Positions 30,351 to 43,146 of a stretch of 64,000 nucleotides of DNA are shown piece by piece. The stretch covers positions 17,039,001-17,103,000 of the forward strand of contig CM065385.1 in assembly GCA_033060915.1 (NCBI GenBank), in the 5' to 3' direction. How positions within the stretch are numbered: the stretch's first letter is position 1; each line of letters starts with the position of its first letter. A model generated the notes under the pieces. The model had not been told where the DNA came from. It made no database searches and saw only the letters and a program-made list of their open reading frames with translations. Source of the stretch: Euryodendron excelsum. Its lineage: Eukaryota > Streptophyta > Magnoliopsida > Ericales > Pentaphylacaceae. The position numbers and the translations under genes were made by a program.

Positions 30351-31790
30351 GCCTGGGATCAAAACCAACATTTGCTGGTTCGACGCTATTGCGGGTATTA
30401 AAGGTTTTTCACGAAACCAAGAGGCATTGCGAGAAAACTAACTTGGACATTGAAGGAGCACTACTTGGAGACCACGGGGGATTGCCGGAAATGAATGCTG
30501 TCATTGAAAGAGAAGTTCGGCCAAAGAACTCTAAGAGGTGAGTTTTCTATCTTATGTTGATTTGAACGTGTACAATTCTGTTTAAGTCATGTGAATAGTA
30601 AAAATTGATATTTTGATATGTTTTGAACACTGTGGTGATGTTATTTTTACGTTTTGATGCTTGTTTGATTGAATTTGAATGATTTTACGTGATTGTGTGA
30701 AGGAGGTTTTCTGCAGGAATTGGGGATTTGTTCCTATAGGCTTGGGTGTTGAGTTTTTCAGCTAGATTTTTGTACTACTTGCCTTAGAAAAATGTGTTTA
30801 ACAACTGTATGAAGTTTCGTGATATTTTTTGAAAACTCGGTGAATTTTTAATTTTTTGAAAAATAGAAAAATACTTAGAAAATTAATAAAATTTAAGAAA
30901 TTGATGAAATTTTAGAATTTAAAATTTAGAAAAATTTAGAAATATTTTAAAAGAATGTTTGAAATGATTTTGAGAAATTTTAGGACATCTTTGAAAAACC
31001 GTTAACTTATTGAAAAAGAAAACATGCGTTTTGAAAATTTTAAAAATTTGAAGATTATGCGCGGGTGTTGATGTTATGTGATTATGAAGATATGAAGTGT
31101 ACAGTGTATGTTTTGTGTTGATATGGTAGGTGTTGTAAATACCGTTTTTTAACAAAACTCGGTCGAAATTTTTAGAAATTTAGAGAAAGGGTTGGATAAA
31201 TTTTGGAATAAAATCTTTTAGAAGAAAAAAGATATAAAACCATTGAGGATGGGGTTTTTTTGGTGGAGAAGACCTCGAGAAACTCGGGGGCCTTAAAACT
31301 ATTGGAAGAAAAAATTGGGAAAAGGAAATGTTTTGAAAACAGATTTTGACTATTGGAAAACTCAAGATTTTGATAAGATTTTGAAAGATTGAAAATTTGA
31401 TAATTGAGTTTGAAGAAAAACTTTTGGAGAAAGAAGTTTTTAGAAGATTTTTATTAGGATAGAAAAAGCTTGGGATGAATTTTGACTGGAAGATTTTGAA
31501 ATTTGGACTTAAGACTCATTTGGAATTTTCGGACAAAACGTATGGAAAATTTGTTTTGACTCAGAATGGGAAGTTTAAAATCAAAATGTGTAAGAAATTT
31601 ATTTTGACTTAGAAGTGGAATTTTAAAATCAAAATGTGTAGGAAATTCATTTTGACTTAGAATTTGAAAAACATTTTATGGTATTTTATTATTTTTTGTT
31701 TGTTTTGATTATTTATTTTTTTATTTTATTATTATTTTTATCTGCATATATCGTATATTGACACCCCTTATCTTGGCTTACCTTTTCAAG
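30351..31790 (+). other. Predicted leader exon and long leader intron of the PMD relic (B)
   Basis: The leader resembles A's (shared GGAGACCAC, GATTGCCGGAA). The donor AAGAG|GTGAGTTTT puts the intron start at 30538. The acceptor CTTACCTTTTCAAG lies at 31790, directly before the ATG at 31791. The intron is about 365 bp longer than A's, partly through a tripled unit at 31545-31690. Confidence 0.5.
31545..31690. repeat. Three tandem 48-49-bp units in the B leader intron
   Basis: GAAATTTATTTTGACTTAGA and TTTAAAATCAAAATGTGTA repeat with unit starts at 31545, 31594 and 31642 (the last unit is partial). A has a single copy near 17245-17285, so this is a lineage-specific expansion. Confidence 0.8.
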
Positions 31791-32390
31791 ATGGTAGATG
31801 CGGGTGATGATGGTTCTGAGAGGAGACGCCGCTCCGGAAAGGCGGCTCGGACAAATTCTGTTAGTAGTTTCAGTCGATCCAGGGGTAATCGGCGATCTGC
31901 AGGATATGCATCTTCTGGCCAGAGCGGTTGGGGGAGTAGACCACCAGTCTACCCCTTCCCTTTGGTTGAGGCGCCTTTCGAGAATGAGACAGACGCCGAG
32001 GTTTTCCACTTTTGACTTTTAGGATGGCCGATGCTATTTTGAGTTTACTACGGGTTTGGTATGATGGGTATCCTCCAGATGAGTAAGACACTTTTCGTTG
32101 GTCCTTTGGTTGTATGGCTTCTCTCCTATTGCTGCAACTTGTTTTCTGGCAGTGGTTCCCTTTTGGCCACTTGACCTGTCTCTCTTCCGTTTTGGGGAAT
32201 GTGAGCTTGCCCCTACTCCATTAGGGGGTCAATGCTCATTTTTGGGGATAGGCTTCATTATTCCAACTTTGGGCTATTGGACACTTATGCGTTACTCCCT
32301 TTTCAGCATACATGGTATCTCGAGTCAGAAGTCATTTGATTGGAGAGGTCGAGGGTGGGCCATTGCCCTATTCTCTTCTTGTTAGCCATG
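31791..32390 (+). pseudogene. Plant mobile domain protein relic, antisense to element B
   Basis: The first 75 codons (31791-32015), MVDAGDDGSERRRRSGKA and so on, align with A's N-terminus and cover the place where A has its first stop: B reads GNRRSAGYASS where A reads GS-stop-RSTEQAASS. After a gap, FRFGECELAPTPLGG and FLGIGF (near 32190-32260) match A's FHFIGFELGPTPLDWAII core in another frame. Most of the domain is deleted and the rest is riddled with stops. It shows that the antisense gene was already present in the common ancestor of A and B. Confidence 0.65.
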
Positions 32391-35023
32391 AAAATTTGAG
32401 CTTTTTTAGGTGTGTGCCAATGCTGAAGATGTCCAAGGGGTGGGTTTAACTCCTTTTCGTGTTTTACCTTATTTCCTGTTTCCTATTTGAGAGAGAAAGA
32501 AAGCCATAGAGTTAGTTTTTATACAAAAAATAACTTACTTATGCCAATTTTAAAAATGCACAAGTAAAAGGGTGAATGCATATTATACTCCTTTTATTTA
32601 ATTATTTATTTATATTTTTTTTTTTTATGAATGCACATGAAATTAGATGTATGACTTATTTTGCATGTCTTACTTATATATATATATATATATCTTTTCA
32701 TGAATGCACAAGTTCATACAAGAATGAAATTTAATGCGTGTTATACTTTTTGGATAAATGTACATACAGGAATGGAATTGATTGCATGCCATGTTTTTTG
32801 TTGTATGCATGAATAGATACAGACTACACATAAATTTAAATAGATGTACAGATTATACATGCCAGGGATGCATTAGTAATACATGTATATAAGCTATTTA
32901 CAAAGAAGGTCCCAGGATTGCCCTGGGGCCCATACTCTTAGGATTTTGTTTCCTTGCCAAGATTCTGCCTCATTTAGTTTTGTCACATTCTCATTGGGGT
33001 GTGATAGCATTTGCACCATTTTCTAAGGATCTTGACCTTTTGGTTTGCTATTCTATCCCTACTTTCTATAGGGTTACTGTTTGGGGGTTTTCTGATCTCA
33101 CTTGGTTTTCTCTCTCAGATCTCCAAAATGCCACCATGGCTCGAGCGACAACTCGCATGCTATTTGCAAAGCAATAAACAGCTAAGCCCTCAATCAGAGA
33201 AGACTTCATTTAGGACCGTAATATAGGCTGGGTGTAGGGGTTGTAAGAAACAAAGGGATATTTAGGCTCAAAAATCTTCTTTTAGTGGGTTGTTTAAACC
33301 AAAACCACCTGAGCACACTTTGGAGCATGAGATTGCCCCTGCATTCCTCCCCAGTTCTCGTTTCTCATCCTACTTGTCTTGGTATTGTTCAGGCTTATTT
33401 GGACTAAGCAATTTTCTTTTATCAGAGAGGACTTTAATTTGGACCGTAACGTAGGCTAAGTTAAGGGGTTTATGAATGAAAAGGGTAGAAAGGCTCAAAC
33501 ATTATCACTTGTGGGGTTTTAAAAGACCAATGATCACCTTTGGCAACTTAACTTCCATTCACTGCTTTCTTCTTTCCTTCATACTCATATTATTCTTCTA
33601 GATCGCTTTCTGCCTGGGAATTTAAGATCCTTTTTTCATCAAGAAATTTGTTGCTAAGTCGACTTTTGGATATGCCAACTTTTTCATTTATATTTTGGGA
33701 TGACAATATCTTCTTTTGAAGATCCCCACGAACATAATATCTTCTATACTAGAGACGCCTTTGACGCCATAACTTCTTGAAGATCACTAGTTTCATCATT
33801 GCTCATTATATCTTCTTGGAAATCACCCTTTTCATCATTGCTCATTATATCTTCTTGAAAATCACCCTTTTCATTATTTTTCATTAATTCTTACTTATAA
33901 CTTTTGCCTTAACCCAGTATGGGCGGTGATCATCTGGTCAGTTTTCTTGAGGAAAGTAACCGGCTCAAGTGGGCTTTGCAAAGGGATTTGTTTGTGTATG
34001 GTAGAAGAAATTAGGGTCTTTCATCACTTCAAATTAAATTTCTTAGTCCATAAAGCCTTTGTACAAAATGTAGACAATGTCCCTAGAGATGATGTGTTTC
34101 TGCCAATAAACCACTATATATTCTATCGAATCAATTACTCTGTGCTTACCCCAGTATGAGGGATGGTTACTGGTTTAGGGTTATCTGAAAAAAAAATCAT
34201 GTATGGCTTTAGTAGGCTGACCAAAGGATAGCGTTTATTTGGAATAAATAAAATAATGACTTCTCATCATTTTGAGGACTCGGCTGCCCATCACTTAGCT
34301 AGGATATCACGCAAGAGTCACCTTTTAAATGAACTCTACACCTTTTTGATGAGACTAACTCCTTCCTATCTCTCACTCTCTCTCTGTCTCTCAAAGGTTT
34401 TGACCCCCTTTTGAATGGGTTGCCCATGCTATCTCATCCTTCAAGCCGAGTCATTTACCAATTGGGAAAGAATCCCTAAACGCAACAACTGTCCACAAAA
34501 GTATGAGACAAAGGGGATAAACTGGAAACTACCTATTTTCATTTAAAAACATGATCACATGGCATGCAGTGTTCATTTAACTAGGATATTCAAAAAATAG
34601 AAAGATAAAAAGGAAACAGACGAATTTTATGAAAACCTCCCTTTTCTTGTAGGCCTCTTAGTGAGAACCCTTAACAGGGTTTTGAAACTGTGCCGACTGC
34701 TTTGGTATTTCATTCCCCGGGTGTATCACCAAACGACGGAGGATGAATTGACAGATCTTTTGCGGTGTTTGGCATGCATTTGAAAGTTAAGAGATTCTTT
34801 TATAGCAATGCACGGGTCAGATAGGACTTTGCACATTGTGAAGCCTCCTTTTGCATGGACGGTGGTTGTCGCGACATGGTGTGGAGGTAACGTCTTGTTG
34901 ATGGATGGTTAGTTCTTATTGCTCCCTGATGTAGGTTCGGCCTCTTCTAACAACTAGGCTTATCATTTTATGATTTTGAACTTGGTGGGGTACTAGAGGG
35001 ATTCCATGAATTCAGTTGTACTC
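32391..35023. other. Element B internal spacer, no gene recognised
   Basis: AT-rich, with TA (32676-32693) and CT-type (34370-34397) tracts and repeat modules equivalent to A's spacer. Where gag would be expected (right part, minus strand) I see neither the KMPDFQKY core nor the CEYH knuckle, so gag is lost or beyond recognition. Confidence 0.6.
33185..33540. repeat. Two diverged direct-repeat modules (B)
   Basis: Units around 33190 and 33425 share ATCAGAGA(A/G)GACTT, GGACCGTAA and GTAGGCT-like cores and end in GGCTCAAA. They are orthologous to 19812-20150 in A. Confidence 0.65.
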
Positions 35024-35028
35024 TCTGA
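35024..35028. repeat. Target-site duplication TCTGA of solo LTR X
   Basis: TCTGA at 35024-35028 is repeated exactly at 36452-36456. Confidence 0.9.
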
Positions 35029-36451
35029 TGATTGTGCTTCAAAAGTGCAATTATAATACCTTAATTAGTACTTTGTTAGTATCAGTTTATGATTTTATAT
35101 GTCTTTTTAGTTATGTTTTGATATTAATTGAGTTTATAATGCTTTATGTAGGTTTTGAGCTTAAATGGAATGATTTCGAATGCAATTTGATCATAGGTTT
35201 CAAGAAGTTGTTGTAGAGGTACAAACTGCTGAAGCACGTAGAGCTGGAACTTTGGAAGCCCATATCTCGCAAACCAGAAAGGCTATTTAGGCCCATAATG
35301 TATCGTTTTTATATAACTTTTCGAGACCTACAACTTTTGTGAAGTAACCCAGCCCATCTGAGCACTCAGTAGAAGTCGTCCATATGACTGACGACGGGAT
35401 TTATATGTATTAACTCACTTTTCAGTTGTACAGGTTAGTAGGTAGTAGAATAGGTTTAGGAGTTCTATGTTCTGAAGGAGGATAAGAATTCTAAGATTTT
35501 TCTAAGGTTTGGAAGGAGGAATCATCCAATCCTTTAAAGGCTACGAATCTCTTCGTCTTTCGAGGGAGCATCTTAACCTTTAGTTTTTATCTTTAGTTTT
35601 CTTTCTTATCTGTATTGTGAATTTCAAATTATATTTCTTTAATGCAGCGTTTTATTTCTTTAATTCTTATTTCCATTCTTGCACTCTTTATCATGTTTTC
35701 CAGTAACTGAATCCGTTCTTGGTATGGGTTGAGAAAGGTAAGTAGGTTACAGGTAGAGATTTGAGATAGTTATTTATTTTACAAGATTTTAAGAGCTTGG
35801 ACAAAGATTTATTTTCTTGCCTATGAATATCTTCAAAAATAATATTCTTGATCATATCTAGCATGTATGTATAGACTGATATGCAAGCAGGGATACGTAT
35901 ACCTAGAATTTCTAATAAGAATATTAATTATAATTGCATATATATTCCTATTAAGAGTACTTTAGAAATCTACTGTCCTTGATTAAGCTTCAAACGTACC
36001 TTGCAGACAGGTTTATAAACTGTGACAGGTATGAATGGGACCCTAGTATGAACACTAGTAAATAACTGAATATCAACTCAGAAAGGGAAATTGAATCTTA
36101 AGTTTCTTTAATCAAAACTATTGTGGGAATCTACTTGTAGACCTATTACTGGATCAAACCCTGCCCAGAACTTTTATCATATTTGAACAAATTTCTTAAA
36201 ATTAGTTTAATTTTATTGTCGGATACTTTAGATCAATCATCTCAAACAATTGATTTTTATTTTCTTTTTCAAAGTTTTTCTGCAATTTTAATCGATTTTG
36301 AGTTCATTATTATTTTGTCCTGATTGCAAACCTTATTCATAAAGTTTATTTCTTATGTTCCCTGTGGATCGACCTCGGACTTACCGAGATATTATTACTG
36401 CATCGCAACTGCACACTGGCGGATATAAATTGCACTATTCAGGAGCAATCA
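35029..36451 (+). mobile_element. Solo LTR X, unrelated retrotransposon family (1423 bp)
   Basis: Termini TGATTG...CAATCA are perfect inverted repeats, flanked by the duplication TCTGA. Near its right end it carries CCCTGTGGATCGACC and GGACTTACCGAG, a sequence type I associate with the 3' end of plant LTRs, which sets the orientation. It has no similarity to the Tat-type LTRs. Superfamily not assigned. Confidence 0.88.
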
Positions 36452-36456
36452 TCTGA

Positions 36457-38404
36457 CCTACAAAAAGAAAAAGAAAAACATAATGTAGTCAGCATGTGAA
36501 GTTGGAGGTTCTATGCGATGCATGTCCTATGAAGGTCCCTTCTTTGAGGGAATCTAGGCATGATGACAAGTTCATTTTAGAGGTGGAGTTTTGCCCCTAT
36601 TATGCAATACAATACCTCTTCGAAGTGGGCCAGTTGATGTTTCCTTATTTGGGCAATCCCGCCTCCATGGACTGAGAGAGATTTAGACCTCTCTCGAGAT
36701 ATGGTTCTATGCATGCCATGCATCCTTCGGGTTTAAAAGCCCTTAGGAGTTTCGATAGGTTCGATTAACATGAGATTGAATTGCTTCTTTCTCTCTGTGG
36801 TTGATTAAATGCATAAGAATAAAATAACTTGAGTTTCTTAGAACTCTTATCTTGGAATGGATATGGGTGCATGAGCATAAAAGAAATGAACGTGTAAGTA
36901 ATATGATGATAATAAGTGAGTGATTTAGAAAACCCCCTTCTTGTCTTGCTTTTGCCTTAGATTCTCTTAGTATTTGGAGATAAGAAGGGGAGGACAGAAG
37001 ACAAGAAAATGAAGAAAAGTTAGTGCCTTGATTTGAAGATTTCTATGCAATGCATGTCCTAGGAGTGCCCCTACTTGAGAGAGAAACTAAACATGATGTA
37101 TTTGCTCACTTTTGGAGATAGGGGATTTGCCCTTGTATGCAGATATCTTACCGTCAAGTGAGAACCTTCATCCATTCATCCGTTCATCCATCCATTCATT
37201 TGCAGAGAATAAATAAATACATTTAACTTTGGGTTTAAGATACAAAAGAATTAAAATACATTTCGATAGGGGGGAGGGGGAACATTTTCCTTTGGACTTC
37301 CACCTATCTACTTTTACATTAGAAATCCTAAACTACTCTTGAGTCTTCGGATTTGCCTTCTTCGAGCTTGACGTCGAGAGATCTTGTTGTTTGATTGCCC
37401 CTTGTCTTCTTGGCGATCCTATCTCCATGAGCATAGAGAGATTGGGGCCCCTTTTATGGAATGAATTGATGTGCATGCCATGAGTCCTTAGGGTTACATG
37501 GAAACCCTTAGGGTTTGGGTAGGTTTAATGCAAGGGAGAGTGACCTTGGTGTCACTCTCGATGGGTTGATCATATGTATGAAAATACAGTGACTTGAGTT
37601 ACTTGGAACTCTTGTCTTGACATGGAATATGGAATACATGAAAATGGATGCATAGAGTATACGGAAAGAGAATACAGTTGAAGTAAATATGCATGTATAA
37701 GTAGTTAGACAGTCATTATAACAGTAAGAATACAATCATTATAACAACAGGAATAAGCAGGTAAAAATGAAAGTAAAAGCAATCGCCCTTTCCTCCATGG
37801 TTTTAAAAAATGGTGCGCATGTCTTAAATCCAGCAGAGGTTCGGCTATGCAAGGTGTCTATATGAGCATGAGGTTGAGGGTTGACTTATGCGTCGTAAAA
37901 AGGCTCGGTCTCCGGATCTTCAAACTTAGGCCCACTCCCCGAGGTGGTGCCATGATCGGTTGGTGATCCGAGCGAGAGAACCATCAAAAGGCCGTAGGTG
38001 AAAAAACTGACACAACATCTTGCCCACAACCAATATACCGTTCCCCCTTTCTAACTAGAAGGGTCATATCAGGGTAAAAATGCAAGTATGCAGAATGCAA
38101 ATGCACGTGCAATGTGTGTGTGTGATTTTTAAAAACGGAGGAAAGAGCCCAACAACTCCTATCCATCATGTTCATCACATTCATGCATGGCAGTTAATAA
38201 AATTTAAACAAAAAGTACACCTACAAAACAAATATGCAAGAGTTAATATGTGGATGGCAAACTTAATACAAGATAATATAAATAAATGCATGGTTTTTTT
38301 TTAATATAACTTTGAAAATTAAAAGTGGATAGAAGCAGATAAGTTAATCGAAGACTCTAGATGGGTGAAGGTGAAGAGACATAACTATGACCTAACCCTC
38401 TAAG
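36457..38404 (-). other. 5' untranslated leader of element B
   Basis: In reverse it matches D's leader (59974-61417), for example GAAGACAAGGGGCAATCAA near 37397. On the minus strand it ends in a pyrimidine-rich stretch and TTTTTGTAGGTCAGA (36470-36452), a plausible 3' splice site of a leader intron. No protein is recognised. Confidence 0.65.
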
Positions 38405-38424
38405 TGTCCCCAGTGGAGTCGCCA
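38405..38424 (-). promoter_or_regulatory. Primer-binding site of element B
   Basis: Minus-strand TGGCGACTCCACTGGGGACA, two bases inside the LTR end. It is complementary to a tRNA 3' end finishing in CGCCA. Tat/Ogre elements are known to use such a site (tRNA-Arg, from memory). Confidence 0.85.
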
Positions 38425-38426
38425 GT

Positions 38427-41400
38427 TGTTGCACTTAGATTTTTTGCACTCGAGGAATACACACACAAGCGGAAAAAATATTGTACTCTCTTGTTAGAAC
38501 TCATCCTCCTACATGAATGAGTGCGAGTAAGTTTGAATTGAAATTGATTTCAGTAAAAGGCTTTTGGAAAACAATTTGGAGTCGCCACCTAACTTGATTA
38601 AGGTGAGTTAGGTCACTTAAAAACCAAGCACAATCCAAAGGCTACACCTAGGGTTTTTGAAAACGATTTTGAAAATACTTCCTCAAGATAGGGTTTTTAG
38701 GAAAAACAGGTTATTTAACAACTTTTAGAAAATATTTAAGCCCTTTTTTGAAAAATAACTCTATTTTGGTCTTTTGAAAACAGTGATCCTAGGTTTGGAG
38801 GTTGGTTACGTGCAGGGAAGACGTACTAAGCCATCACCCTATCCCGCCCTTGCGGTACCTACATGTCTATTCACCCTCGATTGACCTATGAGAGTTTTCA
38901 ACTAACAAATGTCTAAAACTATCCACTTTAGAAAAGAATTTTAAAAAGAATGATGCATGATATGCAATTGCAAGAAAAGATTTGATTTGAAAATAGATTT
39001 GGAAATAGATTTAAAAAGAACTTGATTTGATTTGAAAAAAGATTTGAAGAGATAGATTTGATTTTGAAAGTTTTGGAGATTGAAAATAGAGATTTGGAAG
39101 TAGAAATTTAGAATTGGAAGTTTGAAGAAAGTTATGGAATTGGAGATTTAAAAAAAAAAGGTTGTGGGATTGGAAATTTCAAAAAGATTGTGACCGCACC
39201 CATAAGAGTTGCCTACGTATCCTTTTTGAGAAATCAGTATCAGTCGTAGTTCGGACAAGAGTCCGATAGAAAATAAAATGTTTGATATGGAAGAAGAAAT
39301 TGAATTGGAATTTGGATTCGATTTGAATTTAGAATAGAAGATTGGAAATTGGAATTTGGAATTGAAAAGATTGAACTTTGATTTGGAAAAATAGAGATCC
39401 TAGACTTAGGAAGATATGATTTGGACTTGAGATTAAGAAAGATTTTACTCGAATATTGGACTTGGAAGATTAGGAAAAATTAGAATTTAGGAAAGGTTCG
39501 GATTAGGAAAGGTTCCGTTTTAGGAAAGTTTCATTTGAAGAAAGTTTTCGAAATATGAAAGGTTTGAAATGGGAATGTTTCGGAATTGGAATGTTTTTTA
39601 AACAGGGAAGTTTTGAAAGTAAGAAAGTTTGGAGTTTAAAAAGTTTTAGATTTGAAAAGATTTGAAATTTAGGGAAGATTAGAATTTTAGAAGGATTCAA
39701 AGTTTAAGTTTTAGAAATTCTTCAAATTAAGAAAGGTTTGAGTTTAAGAAAGATTTGAAGATTTATATTTGGAAAGTCGAAATTTGGAAAGGTATGGAAT
39801 TAGGAAAGATTTAGACTAGGAAGGATTTGGAAGTTTAAAGTTTAAGGAAAAATTTAAATGTTTAAGTTTTGGAAACCTAATAGTTAGGAAGGTATGAGAT
39901 TAGGAAGGAGTGGATTAGGAAATATTTGGATTGGGAAAGATTGAGATTCCTGTTTCCTAAAACAAAGGATTGGATTTTATTTCTAAAAATAGGTGTTTTG
40001 ATTTTATTTTCAAAAACGAAGGATAGGATCTAATTTCCTAAATGAAAGATTAGATTTGGTTTCCTAAAGGGAAGATTGGATTTGTCATGGATTTGGAAAG
40101 GGGAAGTTTTAGAAACCCGAGATTTGGAAGATTATAGTTTTAATGTAGAAAAGAGGTTTTGAAAATATATATAGTTTTGGTAGAGGAAATAAGAGGTTTT
40201 GGAAACCTAGGTTTTGAGGCCAAAATAGGGAATTAGAAATCATGTTTTTGGGAAGGAAAATTAGGGTTTCCTAATTGTTGGCTGTAGGGCTTGACTTGAA
40301 CTTCAAGGAAAGATTTTGAAAAGTGTGCTTTTAGAAAGGAGTTTTAGAAACAAGATTTTGGAAAAGAGGGGTTTAGGAAGAAGACTTAAGAAGCGTTTTT
40401 GGAAAGTAAACTTTGAGAAAAGTGTTTTGGAAAAGAGTTTAAAAAGGAGTTTTTGAAAAATAGATTTTTAGAGGGAGTTTTTTAAAATAATTTTGGAAAG
40501 GAGATTGGAGAGAGTTTTTAGAAAGTATATATAAAATATTTCACTTTCCTAAAACGATCCTAACCATAAGAAGGTTAGAACCACTCTAAGATAGTGGTTT
40601 TGAAAACAACGAGGATTTGAAAATATGGACCGTATTGGTCACGTTAAATGTAACATTTTCCTAAAGCAACGCTAGCCATGGAAAGGCTAGAACCACCTTA
40701 GGATTGTGGTTTTGAAAGTAAGTTTTGAAAAAGAAGATTTTGATGCAAGTTTTGAAAACAATTTTGATGCAAGCTTTTGAAAACAAGTTTAAAACAAACT
40801 TTGGAGGAATGCAAGATCATGATATACACAATGCAAGTTGGGGTCGTGAACATACAAGCTTAAAGGCTTCACCACATAATCAAGGGGGCCGAACCACGTG
40901 GTCTCCGATTAGACTAAAAGAAAGCCCTCGAAACGGTGACCTTTCAAAGGGATTTTCCGGGAGAGGGGGATTAAAATAGAAAAAAACCTAAGTGCGTTCA
41001 GAAAGGGAAGAGAGAGGGGGGAGTTGCATAAACTTAAATAAAGAGCCTACCTTGTTTCTTCTTTATTTTGCTTTGCTTTGCTTTGGGTGCTTTATTTTTG
41101 TTCCTTGCTTTTCTTGTTTCAGTCCTTACTTCGCTTCAGTCTTCAAGAACTTGTCTTTGATCTTCGGGAGCTTTGAAGTTGCAGTACTTTAAGTCTTCAA
41201 TGGAGGTTTTAGAGGCTAGTGTATAAATGTATATGAGTGTATGGGAGTGTATGAGAACTAGGGTTTGGTGTATGGTGGCTAGGGTTTGAAAAACCTTAAG
41301 GAAACTAGGGTTTAGAGAGGCTACGAGTTCTGTATATCGAAGAGTAGGGTTTTTAGACTGAGTTTGTAGACCTCTTTCACGCTGGAAGAGGCTCTGTATT

Positions 41401-42750
41401 TATAGAGAGAAAAATGACTTAGCGCCTGTTGCAATGGCGCCAGGCCAAAATTCCTTCTACGCCACTTAGGAAAGTTTTAAGGTCGGCAAGCAACGTATCT
41501 TCAGAAGATTTGGGCACCTGTACTAGTGACTACCATGCAATTTTTAACTTGACTTCACTAGGAGTGTCTCCGGAAGGTCTGGGAAGGATTTAAAGGACCG
41601 AGAATGACCCGAAAAGCCAAAAAAGGGATAGGAACCCTCAAAATAGGGTCTCGGGGGGTAATGAACTTGAAAAAGGATGTCAGGATTTATCGGAAGGGTT
41701 GACCAGGCCATTAGGGGAAAAATGGCCAATCAGGCCAGAAAACTACCAGGACAGACTCAGAATGTCCCGGAAGAAGACTCGAGATTTGGAAATATTATTT
41801 AGAATGTTCCCAAAGGCTACCGGTTTGATACCCAGAGCCGGTGTGGTTCCCAGGGCACTCGTACGCCTAGGGGCAAAATAGTCATCTTGATCGAAAAGTC
41901 TCGAAATTGGCCTGAAACTGGCTAGAAGGCACTTAATCATACCGGATTGTCTTTGGGATGATCTTGGAAGGGTGGACTTACCATTCTGAGGACTTAGGTA
42001 CTTTCTCAAGAAACATGCCGAAAATGGCCTTATGGGCAGTTTGGTCATTTTTCACTGAAGTAGGCTAGCAGGCACCAGTGTTGACCTGGGTTTTAAGTGT
42101 TTCCGTCACTCTGATGGTAGTCCCATGATACAGGAGTTTGTTGGCAATTCTCTATATCGACCTGTTTACGAGTACTTCTGCTACTCTAATGGTTCGCGAT
42201 CATTCCCGAGACAGCCTGATCTCAGGAAGCTGGTAAATGGACTTAACGCCTGAGGAATCAACTTTCTCAAAAGGCGTGCTGAAACAAACATTTCTGCATT
42301 GACGAGCTAGCAGGCGCCAAAGGTGGACCGTTTTACCATCTAAGGGACTTGGGGTCTGGTCTCAATCGACGGATTTGAAGGGACTTACTGTCCCGAAGAG
42401 TTCATTCAAAAACGTGCCAGATTAGATGGCCTTACCACCTTGAGGAATCAAATTTCTTGAAAGGTGTGCCTGATTTAATTGGAATTAGAATTGGAATTGG
42501 AATTGGAAATGGAATCGAAAAGGGGACTTACCGTCTTCGAAAAGACGTGCTTGTTGGAATTGGACCGAACACTACCCCCAAGGGCATTTTGATCATTTTT
42601 CTTCTATTTGGGCCCAAAGGGCCCGTGAAGTGATTGATTGACGGGATTAAACTTGGAAAGTTGATTTAGATTGGAATATGGCCATATTGACGCGAATACA
42701 AGTTTGGACGGAATGGAGACTGCTGAGCGGGCAAAAATGGGGTGCTTACA
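38427..42750 (-). mobile_element. 5' LTR of element B (4324 bp)
   Basis: Starts TGTTGCACTTAGATTTTT and ends GGGGTGCTTACA. The adjoining primer-binding site proves it is the 5' LTR. TATA box on the minus strand at 41405-41397, with a reduced GGCGCC array upstream (41420-41465). Confidence 0.9.
41397..41465 (-). promoter_or_regulatory. B 5' LTR promoter
   Basis: CTATAAATA on the minus strand, preceded by GGCGCC, TAGCGCC and a degraded remnant. This is the only 5' LTR here that has a TATA box and an adjacent intact primer site. Confidence 0.7.
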
Positions 42751-43146
42751 GTAATCAATCAACAAGGTCTCTCAGCAATTTCCGTGACATCAAATCCAAA
42801 GAAGGCGAATCCGAAGACTCAAAAGTAGTTTAAGATTTCATATGTAACACTAGATAGGTGGAAATCCAAAAGAAAATGTTCCCCCTCCCCCATTAAAATG
42901 TACTTTGATTCTTTGTATTATAAACTTCAAAGTTTAATGAGTTTCCTTATTTTCCGCAAATAAATGATGAAGGCGGATTCCTAATCAAGGGTAAGGTACT
43001 TGCAAATAGGGGCAAAACCCTATCTCTGAAAGTGAGCAAAATTTAGCATTATTAGTCTCCCTCTTAAATAGGGACACCCTAGGGCATGCATTGCATAGAA
43101 CTCTCTAGAAACCAGAAACTGACTTGCAATTTGTGTCGTTGTATTT
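42751..43146 (+). other. Leader fragment upstream of gag (plus strand)
   Basis: CAATCAATCAACAAGGTCTC and GGCGAATCCGAAGACTCAA match D's leader near 61000-61070. The left continuation (primer site and about 1 kb) is missing because element B adjoins at 42750. It ends near a T-rich splice-acceptor-like TTTTTCATTTAG at about 43170. Confidence 0.7.

Larger units (their letters stand above)
26489..42750 (-). mobile_element. Element B: non-autonomous Tat/Ogre-type retrotransposon with decayed antisense PMD gene
   Basis: Minus strand: 5' LTR (42750-38427), primer-binding site (38424-38405), leader (to about 36457), a foreign solo LTR (36451-35029), a spacer, an antisense PMD relic (plus strand 31791-32390), polypurine tract (30105-30090) and 3' LTR (30089-26489, left part displaced by element A). 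No gag is recognisable and no pol. The right border abuts GTAATCAATC of a plus-strand internal region; the left target site is lost. Confidence 0.8.
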
